A stretch of 64,000 bases of DNA from Bacteroidota bacterium (GTDB taxonomy: Bacteria > Bacteroidota > Bacteroidia > Bacteroidales > DTGW01), in the NCBI GenBank assembly GCA_029550865.1, contig JAKPGM010000026.1, positions 1-64,000 on the forward strand, read 5' to 3'. Under the pieces are notes generated by a model. The model saw only the letters and a program-made list of their open reading frames with translations, was not told where the DNA came from and ran no database searches. This document shows positions 23,813-31,471 of this stretch, in pieces. How positions within the stretch are numbered: the first letter of the stretch is position 1; each line of letters starts with the position of its first letter. The position numbers were made by a program, and so were the translations under genes.

Positions 23813-24814
23813 TCATTTTTTAATCCTTTCCATTGTCGAAGCATTGCTTACCCAGAAAAGGCTATCATTTACGGACTGTGTTTGCAATAGAAAGGTTCGA
23901 TCAATGATTTTCAATATCTCTTCCAACGTTAAATTTTCAAAGGTAGCCGTCAACCTGTTGTGAACAATGGCGCTGTCGGGCTGAATAACTTTGCCAAATG
24001 TTGTAGAGATCATTTTGTACACATAGGCCAGTTCGGCATCACGAAACACCAGGCGATGAGTTTTCCATGCCAGTAGGTTCCAATCGACCGAATCGACTTT
24101 TTCCAACGTATTTGATTGAACAGAATAAGTAGCGCCCTCATTACGGGTTAACATAAGTTTGCTTGCCGTATTGACTGACTGAAACAAGACTTTACCCGAT
24201 TGTACCAACACCTGTACGTTTCCATCGGCATGTATTTTAACATTGAATTGAGTTCCTAATACTTCGACACGCGCCGATGACGTTGTAACGATGAAAGGAT
24301 GCAATGCATCAGCTTTAACGGCAAAAAATGCCTCTCCACTTATCAGCTTCACTTCCCTGTTCTTATTGCCAAACTTTCGGGGATATTCAATACAAGAATT
24401 ACGATTTACCTCTACCACTGTACCATCCGATAAAACCAATTGCTTTGGTACCTCTTTCGTGGCAAGGGAAGTAACCGAATTCTCCATGATGCGCACCAAA
24501 AAAGTGGTGGCCAGAACAATGAACACAGAAGCAGCCACCGCATATATGGCAACGCTAATTCGTTTTGACCGCGAAGGTTTGCCAGAAAAATGGATTCGCT
24601 CACGCATACTTACCCAGGCAGCATCGGCATCAAAGCTTATTCCGCCTTTCGATTGTTCCCAAATACGCTGGCACGACGTAAAAGTATGCTCATTGTTCTC
24701 GGATTGCTGACGCCACTTCAATAGCGCCTGTTCTTCAGTTGCCGTTGCATTACCCGAAAGTACTTTGGCGATTAATGACCATGTATCTTCTTCGTTATCA
24801 ATTAAATCTCTCAT
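23813..24814 (-). CDS. FecR-family anti-sigma factor
   Basis: 333 aa membrane-anchored regulator. The N-terminal cytoplasmic part (about 1-85) has the anti-sigma-type helices (WSLIAKVLSGNATATEEQALLKW). One membrane segment (about 87-108, AIYAVAASVFIVLATTFLV) follows. The periplasmic FecR beta domain contains LVLSDGTVVEVNRNSCIEYP and GEAFFAVKADALHPFIVTT, with VEVLGTQFNV. The end (about 245-330) is DUF4974-like. FecR proteins normally sit next to their ECF sigma gene, but none is adjacent here. The only ECF sigma in the window is 22 kb away. The downstream STN-domain gene is the likely periplasmic partner. Confidence 0.92.
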   Translation of the reverse strand: MRDLIDNEEDTWSLIAKVLSGNATATEEQALLKWRQQSENNEHTFTSCQRIWEQSKGGISFDADAAWVSMRERIHFSGKPSRSKRISVAIYAVAASVFIVLATTFLVRIMENSVTSLATKEVPKQLVLSDGTVVEVNRNSCIEYPRKFGNKNREVKLISGEAFFAVKADALHPFIVTTSSARVEVLGTQFNVKIHADGNVQVLVQSGKVLFQSVNTASKLMLTRNEGATYSVQSNTLEKVDSVDWNLLAWKTHRLVFRDAELAYVYKMISTTFGKVIQPDSAIVHNRLTATFENLTLEEILKIIDRTFLLQTQSVNDSLFWVSNASTMERIKK

Positions 24815-25063
24815 AATGAATATTCCTCTTTTTAGTTATTACAACTATCTCTACCAATTCCCCTAAGTTTCCAGGATGACATTTTGACAAATTCAAAAAA
24901 AAAATTACCCTTAATAACATTGTTGGCAGAATTGACAAAAACGAAACAAACTAATGTCGCTATTTTTTGTTTTAGAAGTATAATTTAAAACTGGCACACC
25001 GTTTGCCCCAACTTCAAACATACTATAAAATAGTAAAATTTCATTAAATTTGCCAAAAAATTC

Positions 25064-25444
25064 ATGAGAAAAAAGGAATTGATAGAAGTAGAAGAAGAAA
25101 CGAGGCTAACCGAAATTATCATAGATGCCATTAAAGAAAAAAAGGGAAAAAGGATTATCAAAATCGACCTGAGAAAGTTAAAAAACAATTTGTGCGATTA
25201 TTTCATCATCTGTGAAGGTGACTCGAGCACTCAGGTGAGTGCACTGGCCGAAAATATTGAACGACAGGCCTACCTACAAGCAAACAAAACCCCTCACCAT
25301 ATCGAAGGAAAAGAAAATGCTCAGTGGATTCTCATCGATTTCTTCGACGTAGTAGTTCATGTATTTCAACAAGAAAACCGCAACTTCTATAAGCTCGAAG
25401 ATTTGTGGTCGGATGGTATAGTAGAAACAATTGAAAACGAATAA
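25064..25444 (+). CDS. rsfS: Ribosome silencing factor
   Basis: 126 aa RsfS/YbeB/Iojap-family protein, which binds ribosomal protein L14 and prevents 30S-50S joining when nutrients are low. Family motifs are KIIKIDLRKLKNNLCDYFIICEGDSSTQVSALAENIE and a late WILIDFFDVVVHVFQQENRNFYKLEDLW. It opens a plus-strand housekeeping run, and ftsH begins 9 bases after its stop. The intergenic region shared with the divergent fecR carries a TAAATTTG -7-like box at 25045-25052, very close to the start. Confidence 0.95.
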   Translation: MRKKELIEVEEETRLTEIIIDAIKEKKGKRIIKIDLRKLKNNLCDYFIICEGDSSTQVSALAENIERQAYLQANKTPHHIEGKENAQWILIDFFDVVVHVFQQENRNFYKLEDLWSDGIVETIENE

Positions 25445-25453
25445 TTTACAAAT

Positions 25454-27514
25454 ATGTCAGACGAAAAAGAGCTGAAACAGAAAACGGATAATTTTTCCAA
25501 TAGCAGAGATAACTCAAATAATCCCATGGAAAATAATCAGTCGAATACGCCCAAACCTAAATTTAACGTTTACTGGGTATATGCGCTGATCGCTATTGTT
25601 TTTATAGTCCTTCAATATTTTCAATTTGGCAAACATCCGCACGAGATTTTTATGAAAGATTTACGCGAGATGATTGCCGCTAAAGATGTTGACAAAATAG
25701 AGGTCATCAACAAAGAGGTAGCAAGGGTATATCTTAAGCCCGGCAAACTGGATAACTATCAAAAACTTGTCGGGAAAGATTTTAACCGTATTCCCAAGGA
25801 TGGTCCCCACTTTGAGCTTCAGATTGGCGATGTGACGGCTTTCAAGGACGAGATTGACAAGGTACAAAAAGATTTTGCGCCAGCCGATTACGTAAATATC
25901 GTATATAAGGTGGAGAAAAATTATTTTCTCGATATTTTCATCAGTTTCATTCTGCCCATACTGATTCTCATTGCAATCTGGAGCTATTTTTATCGGCGGA
26001 TGACCAGTGGTGGAGGAGCTGGTCCGGGAGGGTCTAATATTTTTAATGTAGGAAAATCGCGTGCAAAGATTTTCGATCGCGAAACAAGCGTGAAGGTGAA
26101 TTTCTCGGATGTAGCGGGTCTGGAAGAAGCTAAAATAGAGCTTAAGGAAATCGTTGATTTTCTGAAAAATCCTAAAAAATACACTGACCTGGGTGGAAAG
26201 ATTCCACGAGGAGCCTTATTGGTAGGGCCCCCGGGTACAGGTAAAACCTTACTTGCCAAGGCTGTTGCGGGCGAAGCCAACGTACCCTTCTTCTCTCTTT
26301 CGGGTTCCGATTTTGTGGAAATGTTTGTAGGGGTAGGAGCTTCCCGTGTACGCGATCTATTTGCACAAGCCAAACAGAAAGCCCCCTGCATTGTGTTTAT
26401 CGACGAAATTGATGCCGTTGGCCGATCGCGGAGTAAAAACCCTGGATGGGCAGCCAACGATGAACGCGAAAATACGCTCAACCAGTTACTTACAGAAATG
26501 GACGGTTTTGCCCCCAATACGGGTATCATTGTGCTGGCAGCCACCAACCGAGCCGATATTCTCGACCGTGCGCTATTGCGTGCAGGTCGATTCGACCGTC
26601 AGATTCATGTTGAGCTACCTGACTTAAAAGAACGACTTGAGATTTTCAAGGTACACATGCGTCCACTCAAATTGGCCACCGACATTGATGTGGAATTCCT
26701 GGCTAAACAAACTCCCGGATTCTCGGGTGCCGATATTGCCAACGTATGCAATGAAGCGGCGTTGATTGCTGCCCGTAAAAATAAAACCAGCGTTGAAAAA
26801 CAGGACTTCCTCGATGCTATCGATCGTATTATTGGTGGGCTTGAAAAACGAAATAAGATTATTTCCAAACTCGAGAAAAAAACTATTGCTTACCACGAGG
26901 CTGGTCATGCTACAGTAAGCTGGTTGCTCGAACATGCCAATCCCCTGGTAAAAGTAACCATCATACCCCGTGGAAGAGCTCTGGGTGCTGCCTGGTATTT
27001 GCCTGAAGAACGACAGATAACCACTACCGAGCAACTCTACGATGAAATGTGTGCCACGTTAGGGGGACGTGCTGCTGAAGAAGTAGTATTTGGCAAGGTC
27101 TCGACCGGTGCACTAAACGACCTCGAAAGGGTTACCAAGCAAGCCTATGCCATGGTGGCCTATTTCGGCATGAGCGAAAGAATTGGAAATATTAGCTATT
27201 ACGACTCTTCAGGACAATCGGAATTTACTTTCAGTAAGCCCTACAGTGAAAAAACAGCCGAACTCATTGATGAAGAGGCTAAAAAAATTGTCGAAACCCA
27301 ATACGAACGCGCTAAAAACATTCTTCGGGAAAACAAGGATGGCCTTGATCAGTTGGCTCAAAAACTGCTTGAGAAAGAAGTAATATTCAGCGAAGACCTG
27401 GAACAAATCTTTGGCAAACGAAAAGGCGGTGTTCCTGAAGAACAGCAACTACTGATTGACAACAATGGGGCTAATCAAACAACGAGTTCCTCGGATAGTC
27501 CACAAAATGCCTGA
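25454..27514 (+). CDS. ftsH: ATP-dependent zinc metalloprotease FtsH
   Basis: Membrane-bound AAA+ protease that degrades misfolded membrane and regulatory proteins. 686 aa. The N-terminal Asn/Lys-rich cytoplasmic tail is followed by membrane segment 1 (about 37-55), an FtsH extracellular domain (about 60-155), membrane segment 2 (about 156-178), and a Gly-rich linker. The AAA domain has Walker [14 protein letters not shown] (about 257), Walker [12 protein letters not shown] and the second region of homology [19 protein letters not shown]. The zinc site HEAGH is near residue 478. The start at 25454 is supported by the 9-base spacing to rsfS. A DUF2007 gene follows 3 bases later. Confidence 0.97.
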   Translation: MSDEKELKQKTDNFSNSRDNSNNPMENNQSNTPKPKFNVYWVYALIAIVFIVLQYFQFGKHPHEIFMKDLREMIAAKDVDKIEVINKEVARVYLKPGKLDNYQKLVGKDFNRIPKDGPHFELQIGDVTAFKDEIDKVQKDFAPADYVNIVYKVEKNYFLDIFISFILPILILIAIWSYFYRRMTSGGGAGPGGSNIFNVGKSRAKIFDRETSVKVNFSDVAGLEEAKIELKEIVDFLKNPKKYTDLGGKIPRGALLVGPPGTGKTLLAKAVAGEANVPFFSLSGSDFVEMFVGVGASRVRDLFAQAKQKAPCIVFIDEIDAVGRSRSKNPGWAANDERENTLNQLLTEMDGFAPNTGIIVLAATNRADILDRALLRAGRFDRQIHVELPDLKERLEIFKVHMRPLKLATDIDVEFLAKQTPGFSGADIANVCNEAALIAARKNKTSVEKQDFLDAIDRIIGGLEKRNKIISKLEKKTIAYHEAGHATVSWLLEHANPLVKVTIIPRGRALGAAWYLPEERQITTTEQLYDEMCATLGGRAAEEVVFGKVSTGALNDLERVTKQAYAMVAYFGMSERIGNISYYDSSGQSEFTFSKPYSEKTAELIDEEAKKIVETQYERAKNILRENKDGLDQLAQKLLEKEVIFSEDLEQIFGKRKGGVPEEQQLLIDNNGANQTTSSSDSPQNA

Positions 27515-27517
27515 TGT

Positions 27518-27721
27518 ATGGAAAAAGGCTGGACCATCATCTATAAAACCCAAAATGCCTACCATGCCGAGATTATCCGCCAGGTAATGGAAAAGGAAAA
27601 TATTTCTTGCGTGGTCATGAATAAGCAAGACTCGTCCTTTTTTTTCGGCAATATTGAGATACTTGTTAAGGACGAAGATGTAGAAGCTGCTAAAAAACTT
27701 CTTCAAAATTTCGAACCCTGA
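27518..27721 (+). CDS. DUF2007-family small protein
   Basis: 67 aa. The ferredoxin-like DUF2007 pattern (putative prokaryotic signal-transducing protein) is seen: WTIIYKTQNAYHAEIIRQVME, the central CVVMNKQDSSFFFGNIEILV, and DEDVEAAKKLLQNF. The family is often encoded beside envelope or phospholipid genes in Bacteroidota, as here between ftsH and cdsA. It starts 3 bases after ftsH, so it is almost certainly co-transcribed. The function is unknown. Confidence 0.88.
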   Translation: MEKGWTIIYKTQNAYHAEIIRQVMEKENISCVVMNKQDSSFFFGNIEILVKDEDVEAAKKLLQNFEP

Positions 27722-27751
27722 AAAGTATCCACAAACAGGCAGGAAATATCT

Positions 27752-27807
27752 TACATGCGAGTTTCATCCGGCCGATTTTAAAAAACATTTAAAATTATTT
27801 TCGGATG
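27752..27807 (+). repeat. Start-codon-associated 55-bp repeat, copy 3
   Basis: ACATGCGAGTTTCATCCGGCC, an A/T-rich spacer, then ATTTTCGGATG. The last three bases (27805-27807) are the cdsA start codon. CATCCG (27765-27770) and CGGATG (27802-27807) can form a 6-bp stem that encloses the start codon. It matches copies 1 and 2 over nearly the whole length although the host genes are unrelated. Confidence 0.85.
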
Positions 27808-28617
27808 CAAGAAATAGTCAAACGCTCGATTACAGGCACAGCCCTTGTATTACTTATGGTAGCAGCTATTATAGGAGGCGAAATATCGTTTATGATATTT
27901 TTCGCATTGCTTATAGCTGGCACAATGTGGGAATTTTATGGGTTGGCCAATAAAATGGACATCGAACCCCAAAAAATCTGGGGAATTGCAGGTGGACTAC
28001 TCCTATATACTCTTTTCTACCTTACAGCTACCGGACTTGTAAAAAGTTCTTTATTTGCTGTACTAATTGCCTGGGGACTAATTTCGTTTGTTATCGAATT
28101 ACTCAGGAATAAAAATCGGCCTTATCAGAATATTGCTTTTACCTGGATGGGGATAATATACATAGCGGTTCCTATAGCAATGCTTTTAGACATTGCATAC
28201 CGACAAAACATTTTTCAGTACAGTCATCATCTGGTACTTTCGTATTTTATTCTCATCTGGACGTACGATACCATGGCCTATGTATGCGGTTTATTATGGG
28301 GTAAACATAAGCTTTTCGAACGCATTTCACCCAAAAAAACATGGGAAGGCGCCATAGGAGGATTAGTATTTGCCCTACTGGCATCGTATTTGCTTTCTAC
28401 CCTTTTTGAAGAACTTACACGTTTTCAATGGTTTACCTTTGCTACCCTCGTCTCGGTTTTTGGAACAATAGGCGACCTGGCAGAAAGTATGCTTAAAAGA
28501 AGCATTGGGGTAAAAGATTCGGGAAATATACTGCCGGGACATGGGGGGCTATTGGATAGGTTCGACGCATTGTTTTTGGCAATACCAGCAGTTTATCTAT
28601 ATTTGCAATTCATTTAA
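27805..28617 (+). CDS. cdsA: Phosphatidate cytidylyltransferase (CDP-diacylglycerol synthase)
   Basis: Makes CDP-diacylglycerol from phosphatidate and CTP, the precursor for phospholipid head groups. 270 aa with about seven membrane segments and no cleavable signal. The C-terminal family signature is intact: FGTIGDLAESMLKRSIGVKDSGNILPGHGGLLDRFD lies across residues 217-252, with the KD...GHGG.LDRxD metal/CTP site. The start codon coincides with the end of repeat copy 3. The next gene, phosphatidylserine decarboxylase, starts 14 bases after the stop and acts later in the same pathway. Confidence 0.95.
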   Translation: MQEIVKRSITGTALVLLMVAAIIGGEISFMIFFALLIAGTMWEFYGLANKMDIEPQKIWGIAGGLLLYTLFYLTATGLVKSSLFAVLIAWGLISFVIELLRNKNRPYQNIAFTWMGIIYIAVPIAMLLDIAYRQNIFQYSHHLVLSYFILIWTYDTMAYVCGLLWGKHKLFERISPKKTWEGAIGGLVFALLASYLLSTLFEELTRFQWFTFATLVSVFGTIGDLAESMLKRSIGVKDSGNILPGHGGLLDRFDALFLAIPAVYLYLQFI

Positions 28618-28631
28618 AATCTGCTTATATT

Positions 28632-29345
28632 ATGTTGAATATAAAAAACGTGCTGCAAAACTTAATAGAGTTCAAGAATAATCATATACATTTGCATCAA
28701 GAGGGGAAGGCATTTGTGCGTAACCTGCTTATCTGGTTGCTGATTATCAACGGTATATTATATTTTTTGGACATAAACGATTACATCTTTGGTATCATTA
28801 ATTTTCTGAGCATTGTTTCCTTTGGCATTGTTTTGTACTTCTTTCGGAATCCTCGCAGGGAAATTGTTGAACCTTCTGAAAACATTGTTTATGCGCCTGC
28901 CGATGGGAAAGTTGTAGTAGTAGAAGAAGTTATCGATACCGAATACTTCAATGAACCGCGTATTCAAGTTTCAATATTTATGTCACCCCTCAATGTGCAT
29001 GTAAATAGGGTTCCGATAAGTGGTGAAGTAAAATATTTCAAGTATCACGATGGACAGTATCTGGTAGCATGGCACCCCAAGTCATCCGCTCATAACGAAC
29101 GTACTACCGTAGTGATAAAAACTTTACAGGGCATCGAGATTCTTATTCGCCAGATTGCTGGGGCGGTTGCACGCCGTGTGGTATGTTATGCCGAAGTGGG
29201 TAAAAACATGAAACAGGGTGAAGACCTTGGTTTTATTAAATTTGGCTCCCGTGTTGACATTTTGCTTCCTCTTAATGCCGAAATCAAAGTAAACATTGGA
29301 GATAAAGCGCTTGGCAACAAGAGTATAATCGCCTACCTAAAATAA
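28632..29345 (+). CDS. psd: Phosphatidylserine decarboxylase proenzyme
   Basis: Converts phosphatidylserine to phosphatidylethanolamine. 237 aa, the short (PSD-A/asd-like) form. A paired hydrophobic N-terminus (about 33-75, LLIWLLIINGILYFL and IFGIINFLSIVSFGIVLYFF) anchors it. The catalytic part has YAPADGKVVVVEE, FMSPLNVHVNRVPISGEV and the late FIKFGSRVDILLP. The Gly-Ser there (about residue 210) is the self-cleavage site that makes the pyruvoyl cofactor. It is co-directional with cdsA at a 14-base spacing. Confidence 0.94.
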   Translation: MLNIKNVLQNLIEFKNNHIHLHQEGKAFVRNLLIWLLIINGILYFLDINDYIFGIINFLSIVSFGIVLYFFRNPRREIVEPSENIVYAPADGKVVVVEEVIDTEYFNEPRIQVSIFMSPLNVHVNRVPISGEVKYFKYHDGQYLVAWHPKSSAHNERTTVVIKTLQGIEILIRQIAGAVARRVVCYAEVGKNMKQGEDLGFIKFGSRVDILLPLNAEIKVNIGDKALGNKSIIAYLK

Positions 29346-29393
29346 AATCTTCATTTTTCCAATAAAATAATTAATTTTATAAAAAATCCAACC

Positions 29394-30047
29394 ATGTCGT
29401 TCGACTACAATACCAAACGAAAAAAACTTGTTCTTCCTGAATATGGCCGGCACATTCACAAGTTAGTGGATTATATCGTTAGCATTCCCGATCGCGAGGA
29501 AAGAACTCGTGCTGCCCACGCTCTGGTAGCTGTTATGGGCAATCTAAATCCGCACTTACGGGATGTAGCCGACTTCAAACATAAATTGTGGGATCATCTG
29601 GCTATCATGGCCGACTTTAAGCTCGACATTGATGCCCCCTATCCCTTGCCTACCCAATCGGCCTTTGCCGAAAAACCACGCAAAGTTCCTTACAATCAGC
29701 ACACTATTCAATACAAGCATTATGGCAAGATTATCGAGCAAATGATTAAAAAAGCTGTAGAAATGCCCGAAGGCAATGAAAAAACAGTGCTGATAGAAAT
29801 GATTGCCAACCTAATGAAACGACAATATCTAACGTGGAATCGCGATGCCGTAACCGATGAGGTTATTCTGAAAGACCTTTATGAACTTTCGAATGGGAAA
29901 ATAAATATAACTCCTGCTACGCTGAAACTTTCTGAAGCACGCACCATTCATAGTCAGAACCGACAGAAAAATAAAAAAATGACCATCAACAAGCGTAATG
30001 GGAATAACGGGAGTTATAATGGGAGTAACAAACATAAGAAAAACTAA
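29394..30047 (+). CDS. DUF4290 domain-containing protein
   Basis: 217 aa, cytoplasmic, with no signal peptide or membrane segment. It matches the Bacteroidota-specific DUF4290 pattern: NTKRKKLVLPEYGRHIHKLVDYI, NPHLRDVADFKHKLWDHLAIM, YKHYGKIIEQMIKKA, and ANLMKRQYLTWNRDAVTD. The C-terminal tail is Asn/Lys-rich and probably disordered. In many Bacteroidota this gene sits directly before murA, as here with 8 bases to the murA ATG. The function is unknown, and a link to envelope or cell-cycle work is inferred only from that neighbourhood. Confidence 0.9.
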   Translation: MSFDYNTKRKKLVLPEYGRHIHKLVDYIVSIPDREERTRAAHALVAVMGNLNPHLRDVADFKHKLWDHLAIMADFKLDIDAPYPLPTQSAFAEKPRKVPYNQHTIQYKHYGKIIEQMIKKAVEMPEGNEKTVLIEMIANLMKRQYLTWNRDAVTDEVILKDLYELSNGKINITPATLKLSEARTIHSQNRQKNKKMTINKRNGNNGSYNGSNKHKKN

Positions 30048-30055
30048 TATTGGCG

Positions 30056-31363
30056 ATGGCTTCGTTTGAAGTTGAAGGTGGCCATGCCTTACACGGCAAC
30101 TTATACCCGCAAGGCGCAAAAAATGAAGCATTACAGGTTATTTGTGCCACTCTGCTTACCGATAAAACAGTTATTCTTCATAATGTTCCAGAGATAAAAG
30201 ATGTTACTATATTGATAGAGATGCTTTCTCTATTGGGGGTGGAAGTGGAAAAGCGGGGACAAAATACGTATGCTTTTACTGCAGAAAACCTTCAACCAGA
30301 GATTCTTAAGCAACCTGAAGTTCAAAAACGTTTTTCTGCATTGCGGGGTTCCATCATGTTAGTTGGTCCACTGCTGGCACGTGTTGGGTACGCCTATGCC
30401 GGCAAACCTGGTGGTGATATGATAGGCCGACGACGTATCGATACGCATTTTTATGGACTTCAACAACTTGGTGCACAATTCCAATATGAACCCGAAAACA
30501 ATCTTTATTTACTCAGAGCATCAAAGCTAAAGGGAAATTATATCTTGCTCGACGAAGCGTCGGTAACCGGTACTGCCAACATTATAATGGCCGCCGTACT
30601 GGCCGAAGGTACAACAACTATCTACAATGCTGCCTGCGAACCCTACATACAGCAGCTGTGCAAGATGCTGGTGTCCATGGGTGCCCGCATCGAGGGAATT
30701 GGTTCTAATCTGCTTACCATACACGGGGTAAGCCGTCTTCAAGGATGTGAACATACCCTGCTGCCCGACATGATTGAAATAGGGAGTTTTATTGGACTGG
30801 CCGCTATGTGTCACTCCGATATTACCATCAAAAACGTATCGTACGAAAATCTGGGCATAATTCCGCGTACCTTTCAGCGCATGGGCATTACCATCGAACG
30901 GGTTGGCGACGATATACATATCCCCGTTCACAACGAATACGAAATTGAAACTTTTATCGATGGTTCCATTTTAACTATAGCCGACGCTCCCTGGCCTGGA
31001 CTCACGCCCGATCTTCTGAGCGTATTTTTGGTTGTTGCAACCCAAGCCAAAGGAAGCGTGCTGATACATCAAAAAATGTTTGAAAGCCGCCTATTTTTTG
31101 TCGATAAACTTATCGACATGGGTGCTCAAATTATCCTGTGCGATCCCCATCGGGCAACCATTATCGGCCTTAATAATCGTCATCCGTTGAAGCCCACCAC
31201 CATGAGTTCGCCCGACATCCGTGCCGGGGTGGCTCTGCTAATAGCTGCACTTTCTGCCCCAGGCAAAAGCATTATTCACAACATCGAACAAATTGACCGG
31301 GGGTACTATCGCATCGACGAGCGACTGAATGCTATTGGCGCCAGAATAAAACGTATCAGTTAA
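30056..31363 (+). CDS. murA: UDP-N-acetylglucosamine 1-carboxyvinyltransferase with Asp at the usual Cys position
   Basis: First committed enzyme of peptidoglycan synthesis. 435 aa from the ATG at 30056. Inside-out beta/alpha-barrel of the EPSP-synthase family: GAKNEALQ (Lys22, active site) and RGSIMLVGPLLARVG. In the catalytic loop KPGGDMIGRRRIDTHF, Asp121 takes the place of the Cys found in Escherichia coli MurA (PGGC). The end is IDRGYYRIDERLNAIGA. Asp at this position keeps activity but removes the target of fosfomycin, as known for mycobacterial and chlamydial MurA. It follows the DUF4290 gene by 8 bases. Confidence 0.95.
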   Translation: MASFEVEGGHALHGNLYPQGAKNEALQVICATLLTDKTVILHNVPEIKDVTILIEMLSLLGVEVEKRGQNTYAFTAENLQPEILKQPEVQKRFSALRGSIMLVGPLLARVGYAYAGKPGGDMIGRRRIDTHFYGLQQLGAQFQYEPENNLYLLRASKLKGNYILLDEASVTGTANIIMAAVLAEGTTTIYNAACEPYIQQLCKMLVSMGARIEGIGSNLLTIHGVSRLQGCEHTLLPDMIEIGSFIGLAAMCHSDITIKNVSYENLGIIPRTFQRMGITIERVGDDIHIPVHNEYEIETFIDGSILTIADAPWPGLTPDLLSVFLVVATQAKGSVLIHQKMFESRLFFVDKLIDMGAQIILCDPHRATIIGLNNRHPLKPTTMSSPDIRAGVALLIAALSAPGKSIIHNIEQIDRGYYRIDERLNAIGARIKRIS

Positions 31364-31471
31364 CTTATCTATCCTGTCGTATTTTTCTCGTAGCCTTTCA
31401 GGGTAAAAATAGTAGCCATAAATCACCAGCTTATCTGATTGCGTTCCTACCTTTGAATAAAACTAATTTTT

